This document shows positions 1-5,419 of a stretch of DNA of 20,959 bases, in pieces. The stretch is from positions 1-20,959 of the forward strand of contig DASWHD010000057.1 of the NCBI GenBank assembly GCA_036393335.1, read 5' to 3'. The notes under the pieces are model-generated. The model did no database searches and was not told the origin of the DNA. It saw nothing but the letters and a program-made list of their open reading frames with translations. The DNA comes from DASWHD01 sp036393335. GTDB lineage: Bacteria; CG2-30-53-67; CG2-30-70-394. How positions within the stretch are numbered: the stretch's first letter is position 1; the number at the start of each line of letters is the position of its first letter. The position numbers were made by a program, and so were the translations under genes.

Positions 1-1179
1 ATGGAGGCCGGCACGCCCCGCCGGGCCCTGGAAAAGGTCCGGGCCGGCGTGGAGCTGCTCACCCGGGCCCAGGCCGTGAACCAGTTCCCATATTTCTACG
101 CCACGGTTTTCACCTGGGTCCTGAGCTGGCTGGTCGAGGGGGCGGGGAAGCGGGACCACGGGGAGTTCCTCGCATTGCTCTCCGGCAACGGCCGGAACGT
201 CACCGTCGAGATGGAGCAGGCGTTCCGGCGGATCGCCGAGAAGATCTCCGCCCACCCGGAAACGGCGGCGCGGTTTCGCTCGGGAGAACCGGTGTCCCTG
301 GCGTCGCTGCCCGCGGACATCCGGTCCATGGTCGAAGACTTGTTGCAGCGGTACGGCTGCCGCGCCCGCCACCGGACGCTCGCCGTGCCACGCTGGGCCG
401 AGGCGCCGGAAGAGGTCTGCGGGATGCTCCGGGGGCTGATCGCCGTCGCTCCGCAGATGGCAGGAGCCCGGCAAGATCGGGGCGCGGACGCCGCGCGCGC
501 CCGGCGAACGACGCGGGCGATCCTGTGGCGACTGCCCCCGATGGTCCGCCCCCTGGCCTGGATATGTCTCGGCTCCACCCGGCGCTTCCTGGACCTGCGC
601 GAGGACCTGCGCTTCTTCCTCGACCAGGTCTTGTTCCTGCTGCGGCGCTCGCTCCTGGACCTCGGGCAACGGACGCGGCTTGGCGACCTGGCCTTTTTTC
701 TCACCGACGCGGAGCTGGAAGACACCGTATCCGGCGGCCTGACGATCGACGCGGCGCAGGCCCTGGCGCAAAGACGCCAGGCGCACTTCCGGAGGCCCGC
801 CGAGGCCGCGACCTTCCTGATCGATGGGCGGAAGGTCGAACCGCTCGCCTCCCTGGACGGCGTCCTGCGCGGCGTCGGGGCGAGTCCGGGGCGGGTCTCG
901 GGCCGGGCGCGGATCGTCGCAGACCCGACGAAGGACGAGATTCAGGCGGGCGAGATCCTGGTCGCCAGGAACACCGATCCCGGCTGGACGCCGATTCTCT
1001 CGCAGGTGGCGGGGATCGTGGTCGAAGAGGGCGGCCTCCTGAACCATTGCTCGATCGTGGCGCGGGAGCTGGGGATCCCGGCGGTGGTGGGCCTGCGCCA
1101 CGCCACGCAGATTTTCAAAGACGGCGACCGGCTGCTCATCGACGGCGGTCTGGGCCTGGCGCGGCGGGAAGAGGGATAG
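1..1179 (+). CDS. PEP-utilising enzyme, C-terminal part (phosphohistidine mobile domain), probably 5'-truncated by the window edge
   Basis: The last ~110 of 392 residues form a PEP-utilising mobile (swivelling) domain: a GASPGRVSGRARIV entry, an ARNTDPGWTPIL stretch, then GGLLNHCSIVARELGIPAV, where His349 sits at the phospho-carrying histidine position of PEP synthase, pyruvate phosphate dikinase and rifampicin phosphotransferase. Residues 1-280 are helical and Arg-rich and resemble the linker before this domain in PEP-synthase-like proteins. No ATP-grasp domain is visible. In this family it precedes the linker, so the gene most likely begins left of the window and the ATG at base 1 is an internal Met codon. 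The substrate cannot be named: an antibiotic phosphotransferase, a PEP-synthase-like enzyme or an orphan family member are all possible. The TAG at 1177 is followed directly by a repeat remnant. Confidence 0.75.
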   Translation: MEAGTPRRALEKVRAGVELLTRAQAVNQFPYFYATVFTWVLSWLVEGAGKRDHGEFLALLSGNGRNVTVEMEQAFRRIAEKISAHPETAARFRSGEPVSLASLPADIRSMVEDLLQRYGCRARHRTLAVPRWAEAPEEVCGMLRGLIAVAPQMAGARQDRGADAARARRTTRAILWRLPPMVRPLAWICLGSTRRFLDLREDLRFFLDQVLFLLRRSLLDLGQRTRLGDLAFFLTDAELEDTVSGGLTIDAAQALAQRRQAHFRRPAEAATFLIDGRKVEPLASLDGVLRGVGASPGRVSGRARIVADPTKDEIQAGEILVARNTDPGWTPILSQVAGIVVEEGGLLNHCSIVARELGIPAVVGLRHATQIFKDGDRLLIDGGLGLARREEG

Positions 1180-1188
1180 GGTCGCCCT

Positions 1189-1252
1189 CTCTCACCATGA
1201 CCCTGCTGCGCCCCCTGGCCGTCGGCCCGGGCCGATCCCCCGTGAGAAATGG
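1189..1252. repeat. internally deleted copy of the 193-bp inverted-repeat element
   Basis: The left part (CTCTCACCATGACCCTGCTG) matches the left end of the element at 8693-8884, and the right part (GATCCCCCGTGAGAAATGGG) matches its right end (GATCCCTGGTGAGCAATGCG). The ~130-bp centre with the REP pair is missing. It fills the gap between the PEP-utilising gene and recG. Confidence 0.6.
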
Positions 1253-1254
1253 GG

Positions 1255-3426
1255 CTACCCCCCTTCCACCAGCCCCAGGTGGTCGCCCCAGAGGCGCAGG
1301 GCGCGGGCGATCTCGTCGCCGGTGATGCCGCCCTCCAGGCGGTGGGCGGCGGTCTGGCGGGCGAGGAGGAAGTGGGCGCGGTCGCGGATCGGATCGGCGA
1401 AGCGCAACCCCATGTCGCCCCATTGGCGGGTGCCGGTGATCTCGCCCGGGCCGCGGTGGGCGAAGTCCGCCTCGGCGAGCTTGAAGCCGTCGCTCTCCGC
1501 CTCCAGGATCGCCAGCCGCTCCCGGGCCTCCTTGCCCTGCTCCCCCTCCCCCACCATGAAGACGCAGTAGCCCGGGGCGTTGCCGCGCCCGACCCGGCCG
1601 CGGAGCTGGTGGAGCTGGGCGAGGCCGAACCGCTCGGCGTGCTCCACGATCATCACCGTGGCGTTGGCGACGTCGACCCCCACCTCCACCACCGTGGTGG
1701 CCACCAGGACCTGGATCTCGCCCGCGGCGAAGGCCGCCATTACCCGTTCGCGCTCCTCGCCGGCGAGGCGGCCATGGACCAGCCCCACCCGGAAGCCGCG
1801 GAACGGCCGGGCCTCCAGCTCCTCGGCCATGCGCGTGGCGGAACGCGCCGACTCGTCCGTCTCCTGCTCCACCGTGGGGTAGACGAAGTAGACCTGGTGG
1901 CCCGCCTCGATCTGGCGCCGCACCCCGGCATAGAGCTTGGTCCGCGCCGGCTCGCGCCGCACCACGGTCTCCACCGGTTTGCGGCCCGGCGGCAGCTCGT
2001 CGAGGAGCGACAGGTCGAGGTCGCCGTACAGGGTGAGGGCGAGGGTGCGCGGGATGGGGGTGGCGGTCATGGCCAGGAGGTGGGGCGCGACGCCCTTCTC
2101 CACCATGCGCAGCCGCTGGTGGACGCCGAAGCGGTGCTGCTCGTCCACCACCGCCAGGCCGAGGTCGCGGAAGGCGACCTCCGCGGAGAACAGGGCGTGG
2201 GTGCCGACCACGATCCGGGCGTCGCCCGCCGCCACCTCCGCCAGCACCGCGCGCCGCTGAGGCGCCGGCAGCCCCCCGGCGAGCCACGCGACGCGCACGT
2301 CGAGGGGCTCCACCAGGCGGCGGATCGAGTCGAGGTGCTGGCGCGCCAGCAGCTCGGTGGGGGCGAGGAAGGCCGCCTGCTCGCCGTGCTCCACCGCCCG
2401 CAGGCAGGCGAGCACCGCGACGATGGTCTTGCCCGAGCCCACGTCCCCTTGCAGGAGGCGGCCCATGGGGGCGCCGCTCGCCAGGTCGGCGTCGATCTCC
2501 TGCACCACCCGGCGCTGGGCCGCGGTGAGGGTGAACGGCAGGCGCGCGAGCAGCCGCTTGCCGAGGACCGCCGGTCCCCGGAACGGCAGCCGCCGGCCCT
2601 GGCGCCGCAGGCGGCGCTGCCACAGGAGGGCGAGTTGCAGGAAGTAGAGCTCCTCGAAGATCAGCCGGTGGTGGGCGGCCGAGCGGGCGGCGTTGAGGGC
2701 GTCGAGGTCGGCGTCGTCGGGCGGCCGGTGGAGGTAGAGCAGGGCCGCGGCGCGGGTGGGGAGGCCGTGCTGTTCGCGCACCGCGGCCGGCAGGTGCTCA
2801 ACCGCCTGCCCGGCGAACTGGCCCGCCAGGTCGAACAGGAGCTGGCGCAGGGTGCGCTGGGGCAGGCCGCGGGTGAGGGGGTAGATGGGGACGATGCGCC
2901 CGGCATGGGCGCCGCCGTCGGCGGTGGCCCCCGCCTCGAACTCCGGGTTCACCATCATCAGCCGCGGCCGCCGGCCCCCGACCCAGTCGACCCGGCCGTG
3001 GACCACCGCCGCGACGCCGTCGGGGAGCTGGCGGGAGAGGTAGATCTGGTTGTACCAGCGCACCGGGCAGGCGCCGCTCCCGTCCACGATCAGGCACTCG
3101 AAGTATCCCTTGGCCCGGCCACGGCGCTCCTGTACCCGGGCACTCGCCACCCGCCCGGCGAGGGTGTTGACGCCGGGGACTACCCGCGCCACCGGGCGCA
3201 GCTCGCGCCGGTCCTCGTAGCGTGCGGGCAGGTGGAAGATCGCGTCGGCGAGGGTGCGGATGCCGAGGTTGGCCAGGGGCTCCACCATCCGCGGCCGCAC
3301 CCCGGGGCACTCGCCGATCGGGGTGGCGAAGCCCTGCGCGAGGGGCGGATCGCCGGCCGTCGCCCTTTCTTGCCGGCCTCCGACCCCCGTGCTAGCATCC
3401 GCCCCCTTTCGGGTCTGCCACGCCAC
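1255..3426 (-). CDS. recG: ATP-dependent DNA helicase RecG
   Basis: RecG is a superfamily 2 branch-migration helicase that remodels stalled forks and Holliday junctions. From the GTG used here the protein has 723 residues (E. coli RecG has 693). Visible in order: the N-terminal wedge region with HLPARYEDRR, the OB fold, Walker A GDVGSGKT at about 327-334, the RecG-type DEQHRFGV box at about 428, TATPIPRTL, and the C-terminal helicase lobe with ATTVVEVGVDV and QLRGRVGRG. The start is uncertain: GTG at 3426, ATG at 3450 and TTG at 3477 are all in frame and none has a clear Shine-Dalgarno. Residues upstream of the conserved PIGECPGV lack RecG similarity, and no ATG, GTG or TTG lies closer to it. 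Whichever start is used, the 5' end overlaps the promoter of divergent rpmB. Confidence 0.95.
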   Translation of the reverse strand: MAWQTRKGADASTGVGGRQERATAGDPPLAQGFATPIGECPGVRPRMVEPLANLGIRTLADAIFHLPARYEDRRELRPVARVVPGVNTLAGRVASARVQERRGRAKGYFECLIVDGSGACPVRWYNQIYLSRQLPDGVAAVVHGRVDWVGGRRPRLMMVNPEFEAGATADGGAHAGRIVPIYPLTRGLPQRTLRQLLFDLAGQFAGQAVEHLPAAVREQHGLPTRAAALLYLHRPPDDADLDALNAARSAAHHRLIFEELYFLQLALLWQRRLRRQGRRLPFRGPAVLGKRLLARLPFTLTAAQRRVVQEIDADLASGAPMGRLLQGDVGSGKTIVAVLACLRAVEHGEQAAFLAPTELLARQHLDSIRRLVEPLDVRVAWLAGGLPAPQRRAVLAEVAAGDARIVVGTHALFSAEVAFRDLGLAVVDEQHRFGVHQRLRMVEKGVAPHLLAMTATPIPRTLALTLYGDLDLSLLDELPPGRKPVETVVRREPARTKLYAGVRRQIEAGHQVYFVYPTVEQETDESARSATRMAEELEARPFRGFRVGLVHGRLAGEERERVMAAFAAGEIQVLVATTVVEVGVDVANATVMIVEHAERFGLAQLHQLRGRVGRGNAPGYCVFMVGEGEQGKEARERLAILEAESDGFKLAEADFAHRGPGEITGTRQWGDMGLRFADPIRDRAHFLLARQTAAHRLEGGITGDEIARALRLWGDHLGLVEGG
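3370..3398 (+). promoter_or_regulatory. predicted sigma70-type promoter of rpmB
   Basis: TTGCCG (3370-3375), a 17-nt spacer and TAGCAT (3393-3398) give 4/6 matches in each box. The expected start near 3405 would leave a leader of about 44 nt before rpmB. The promoter lies inside the antisense 5' end of recG. Confidence 0.55.
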
Positions 3427-3448
3427 CCTATCGCGCGAGGATGCAGTC

Positions 3449-3640
3449 ATGGCACGGGTTTGCGAGATTTGCGGCAAGGGTCATCAGGTCGGGATGAAGG
3501 TATCCCACGCCCACAACCGCAGCAAGAAATGGTGGCGCCCCAACCTGCAACGGGTCCACGTCCTGGTCGACGGCACCCGCAAGCACCTGCGCGTCTGCAC
3601 CCAGTGCCTCAAGGGCAACCGGGTGGTGAAAGCCGGATAA
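3449..3640 (+). CDS. rpmB: 50S ribosomal protein L28 (zinc-ribbon form)
   Basis: This 63-residue protein has the L28 signature: MARVCEICGKG at the start, HAHNRSKKWWRPNLQ in the middle and a C-terminal TQCLKGNRV. Cys5/Cys8 and Cys50/Cys53 form two CxxC pairs, so this is the zinc-binding (C+) paralogue type; the E. coli protein lacks these cysteines. L28 binds 23S rRNA in the large subunit. A GAGGA Shine-Dalgarno lies 7 nt before the ATG. In many genomes rpmG (L33) follows; here the next DNA is a repeat element, so rpmB appears monocistronic. It is divergent from recG. Confidence 0.95.
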   Translation: MARVCEICGKGHQVGMKVSHAHNRSKKWWRPNLQRVHVLVDGTRKHLRVCTQCLKGNRVVKAG

Positions 3641-3675
3641 GCCGGGGTTGAGCGGCCGGCCTTCAGCGCTAGCCT

Positions 3676-3868
3676 GCATTTCTCACCAGGGATCGTGGCG
3701 AGACCGTGCAAACGCGTGTAGATCCTGGCTGGCCCGCGGTAGGAGCCGATTCTATCGGCAACCCCATGTGGCAGATCGCCGAAGGGATTCGGCTCCTACC
3801 CCGGACTCGGACCCGGCCAGGAGATGCGGGGGGTTGCGCGGGCGCAGCAGATTCATGGTGAGAAATGC
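3676..3868. repeat. 193-bp inverted-repeat (MITE-like) element, copy A, carrying a REP pair
   Basis: The ends are GCATTTCTCACCA (3676-3688) and its exact reverse complement (3856-3868). Adding the flanking GCTAGC hexamers extends the inverted repeat to 21 nt with one mismatch (3668-3688 versus 3856-3876). In the centre (3738-3800) two REP-like units face each other, both with a GGTAGGAGCCGA core. The reverse complement aligns along its whole length with the element at 8693-8884. No transposase is present, so any mobility would depend on an enzyme encoded elsewhere. Confidence 0.8.
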
Positions 3869-3951
3869 GGGCTAGCACCGTAGGGGCATGGCATACCGTT
3901 GCCCCCCACAGTGACGCCCCGACGTGGCGGCTTAAGCAGCCCAGCGGGTCT

Positions 3952-3980
3952 GGATCGCCGATGCAATCGGCTCCTACCCC
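3952..3980. repeat. solitary REP-like palindrome overlapping the vapC stop
   Basis: On the minus strand it reads GGGGTAGGAGCCGATTGCAT followed by CGGCGATCC. GCCGAT and ATCGGC pair around a short loop. The same GGTAGGAGCC head and GGCGATCC tail occur in the other REP-like units of the window. Confidence 0.6.
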
Positions 3981-4339
3981 ATGTCCGCAAGGTCGGCGTC
4001 GAAGGTGAGGAGTTCCAGCTCAAGGGTCGCGGCCAGCCACAGGTAGGCGGCGTCATAGACCGTCACGTCCTTCTCCAGGGCGAGGTCGGCCACCTCGGCG
4101 ACCGGAACCGGCGTCAGCTCGATGCCAAGGCGCAGCCCATCGACCAATCCCCTGCGCAACCCCTCACGCTGAGCCGGCACGACGAGTGACTTTTTCCGGT
4201 AGACGCTCGCCATCTCATACGGAAGGAGATTGGGCGCCAGCAGGCGGTGTCCTTCCAAGAGCTGTGCCGCCTCCTCGCCACGCGCCTCGCCGAAGACCAG
4301 TGCCGCCACCACCGAGGCGTCCACCACCTTCTCAGCCAC
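3974..4339 (-). CDS. vapC: VapC-family PIN-domain ribonuclease toxin
   Basis: PIN-domain toxins are metal-dependent RNases neutralised by a co-expressed antitoxin. The 121-residue protein shows VVDASVV near the N-terminus (Asp7), Glu42 in PYEMASVY, and YDAAYLWLA (Asp96) followed by LLTFDADL (Asp114, Asp116), the expected set of acidic PIN residues. The GTG start at 4339 is chosen because it sits just before the PIN core and overlaps the end of the antitoxin gene by 8 nt, typical of coupled pairs. The upstream in-frame sequence is simply the antitoxin gene in another frame. The TAG stop lies inside a REP-like palindrome, so the native C-terminus may have been altered. Confidence 0.88.
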   Translation of the reverse strand: MAEKVVDASVVAALVFGEARGEEAAQLLEGHRLLAPNLLPYEMASVYRKKSLVVPAQREGLRRGLVDGLRLGIELTPVPVAEVADLALEKDVTVYDAAYLWLAATLELELLTFDADLADMG

Positions 4340-4568
4340 GCCGCCGCGTCTCCCGCAAAATCTCCACCGAGTCGGCAGCGGTCTGGACGCCCCTTTGCCG
4401 CACACGGGCCAGGACTTGGGTAGGGCTCAGGGGGCCCCTCTCCGCCAATGCCTCCTCCAGGAGCGCCATCAACTCCCCCTGAAGCGAGCGATGGTTGGCT
4501 GCGGCGCGCTGTCGCAGGCGGGCCGCGAGGTCGTCGGGAACATCCTTGATAGAGAGGTTCACGGGCAT
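4332..4568 (-). CDS. antitoxin of the VapBC pair, ribbon-helix-helix (FitA/Arc-like)
   Basis: This is a 78-residue protein starting MPVNLSIKDVPDDLAARLRQ, the N-terminal strand plus helix of Arc-type ribbon-helix-helix antitoxins (FitA/VapB group). A LQGELMALLEEAL helix follows, then a charged C-terminal tail that would wrap the toxin. Such antitoxins bind their own promoter as dimers and block the partner PIN RNase. The ATG at 4568 has an AAAGGA Shine-Dalgarno about 10 nt upstream and a good promoter at 4593-4621. An imperfect inverted repeat (TGGTTCC ... GGAGCCA, 4575-4593) between promoter and start is a candidate operator. The gene overlaps vapC by 8 nt. Confidence 0.85.
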   Translation of the reverse strand: MPVNLSIKDVPDDLAARLRQRAAANHRSLQGELMALLEEALAERGPLSPTQVLARVRQRGVQTAADSVEILRETRRRG

Positions 4569-4592
4569 GACGAATGGTTCCTTTCTGGAGCC

Positions 4593-4621
4593 AAAATAGA
4601 TCCGCCACACCCACGGGTCAA
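4593..4621 (-). promoter_or_regulatory. predicted promoter of the vapBC pair
   Basis: On the minus strand TTGACC (4621-4616), a 17-nt spacer and TATTTT (4598-4593) form a good sigma70-type promoter. The expected start is about 18 nt before the antitoxin ATG, with a candidate operator repeat in between. Confidence 0.65.
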
Positions 4622-4644
4622 TCCGCGCCCAACGGGCGGGCAAG

Positions 4645-4672
4645 GGCAGGAGCCGGTTGTACCGGCGATCCG
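4645..4672. repeat. solitary REP-like palindrome at the broken end of the ridA relic
   Basis: It contains GGCAGGAGCC, then GCCGGT-TGT-ACCGGC, then the GCGATCC tail shared with the REP-like units at 3952 and 15638. The ridA similarity stops where this unit begins. Confidence 0.55.
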
Positions 4673-4786
4673 CGTCACGGGATCGAGGGGATCTGGCCGG
4701 AGACCGAGCCACCCCTCGCAGGCGATCGCCTGCGAGTACGGCCCCACCGCTGCCGGCGCCTGGTCGGTGACGATTGCGCGTATCAC
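4664..4786 (-). pseudogene. decayed N-terminal fragment of a RidA-family (enamine/imine deaminase) gene
   Basis: From a GTG at 4786 the reading MIRAIVTDQAPAAVGPYSQA is a near-perfect RidA N-terminus; RidA hydrolyses reactive enamine/imine intermediates released by PLP enzymes. The following bases are best explained as a damaged copy of the conserved SGQIPLDP segment: GTCTCCGGCCAGATC encodes VSGQI, but in a shifted frame, and a base is missing from the run of Cs before CTCGATCCC, which restores LDP. Similarity ends after about 44 codons at a REP-like unit; a full RidA has about 125-130 residues. The GTG overlaps the higA stop (GTGA). The remnant contains a perfect 22-bp palindrome (4715-4736) centred on GCGATCGC. 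Confidence 0.7.
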
Positions 4787-5091
4787 GCAGCGTCCAGCGT
4801 TCTAACTCGCGGTTCGATGGCAGGCCATGTGGTTCGCCTGGCGATGCGTAGATCGTAGTCCGCTTGCAAGCCTAGCCATACCTCCGGCGAGACGCCGAAA
4901 TACTTCCCGAGCCGCAGCGCCGTGTCGGCCGTGACGCTGCGCTTCCCGTTGACGATGTCACTGATGCGCCCTGGCGGAACATCGATCTCACGCGCCAGCC
5001 GATTGATACTAATACCTAGTGGGCGCATGAACTCTTCCAACAAGATTTCGCCTGGATGAATGGATTCTAGCGGCTCGCCCTTCTTCGTCAT
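4783..5091 (-). CDS. higA: HigA-type antitoxin, XRE-family DNA-binding protein
   Basis: This 102-residue protein contains the HigA/VapI helix-turn-helix: HPGEILLEEFMRPLGISINR, then LAREIDVPPGRISDIVNGKR and TADTALRLGKYFGVSPEVWL, followed by a short basic tail. HigA binds the higBA operator and neutralises HigB. The ATG at 5091 has a strong AAAGGAGG Shine-Dalgarno 6 nt upstream and follows the higB stop by 13 nt. The order is toxin first, antitoxin second, as in higBA loci and unlike the neighbouring vapBC pair. Both genes appear to be read from the promoter at 5391-5419, and the strong ribosome site would keep antitoxin output above toxin. The stop overlaps the GTG of the ridA relic. Confidence 0.92.
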   Translation of the reverse strand: MTKKGEPLESIHPGEILLEEFMRPLGISINRLAREIDVPPGRISDIVNGKRSVTADTALRLGKYFGVSPEVWLGLQADYDLRIARRTTWPAIEPRVRTLDAA

Positions 5092-5104
5092 GGTGAACCT
5101 CCTT

Positions 5105-5383
5105 TCAGTGGTAATCCGCGATCTCCACCTCATAGGCATCCCCCGCCTTCCATCGGAAGCAGATGCGCCATTGATCGTTGATGCGGATGCTGTGTTGACC
5201 TTTTCGATCTCCTGAGAGCTTTTCCAGCCGATTGCCCGGCAGCGCTGCCAAGTCTTCCAGGCGCCTTGCTTGATTCAAGAAGAGCAACTTGCGCCGGGCA
5301 CTTCGTTCGATCGCCCCGAAGCGACGGGCCGGGCGCTCCTCGAACAGCGCCTGCGTGTCCTTGTCTATAAATGACGCGATCAC
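5105..5383 (-). CDS. higB: HigB-type (RelE superfamily) mRNA interferase toxin
   Basis: The 92-residue protein matches HigB/host-inhibition toxins: an N-terminal IASFIDKDTQALFEE segment, ARRKLLFLNQARRLEDLAAL, then LPGNRLEKLSGDRKGQHSIR, INDQWRICFRW and a C-terminal YEVEIADYH. HigB toxins cleave mRNA at the ribosome. The GTG at 5383 is chosen because IASFIDK is the usual start and the region upstream is the promoter-operator and the end of pabB. The predicted transcription start falls at or within a base or two of this GTG, so the message may be leaderless. No Shine-Dalgarno is visible. higA follows after 13 nt. Confidence 0.9.
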   Translation of the reverse strand: MIASFIDKDTQALFEERPARRFGAIERSARRKLLFLNQARRLEDLAALPGNRLEKLSGDRKGQHSIRINDQWRICFRWKAGDAYEVEIADYH

Positions 5384-5390
5384 GACGCCA

Positions 5391-5419
5391 ACGCTATTAC
5401 GCGCGGCGTAATACGTCAA
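5391..5419 (-). promoter_or_regulatory. higBA promoter with a perfect palindromic operator between -35 and -10
   Basis: On the minus strand TTGACG (5419-5414), a 17-nt spacer and TAGCGT (5396-5391). The spacer is almost exactly a perfect inverted repeat, TATTACGC-GCG-GCGTAATA on the plus strand (5395-5413), an obvious site for a HigA dimer. The pabB stop (5418-5416) lies inside the -35 box. Confidence 0.7.

Noticed and set aside
1249..3651. 800-codon open frame on the plus strand opposite recG
   Set aside because: It is antisense to an intact RecG with all helicase motifs. Its translation is His/Gly/Ala-rich with no family features, as expected from high-GC antisense frames.
4715..4736. GCGATCGC-centred palindrome as a cyanobacterial HIP1 site
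   Set aside because: Single occurrence within the ridA relic's coding sequence; the rest of the window gives no cyanobacterial signal.
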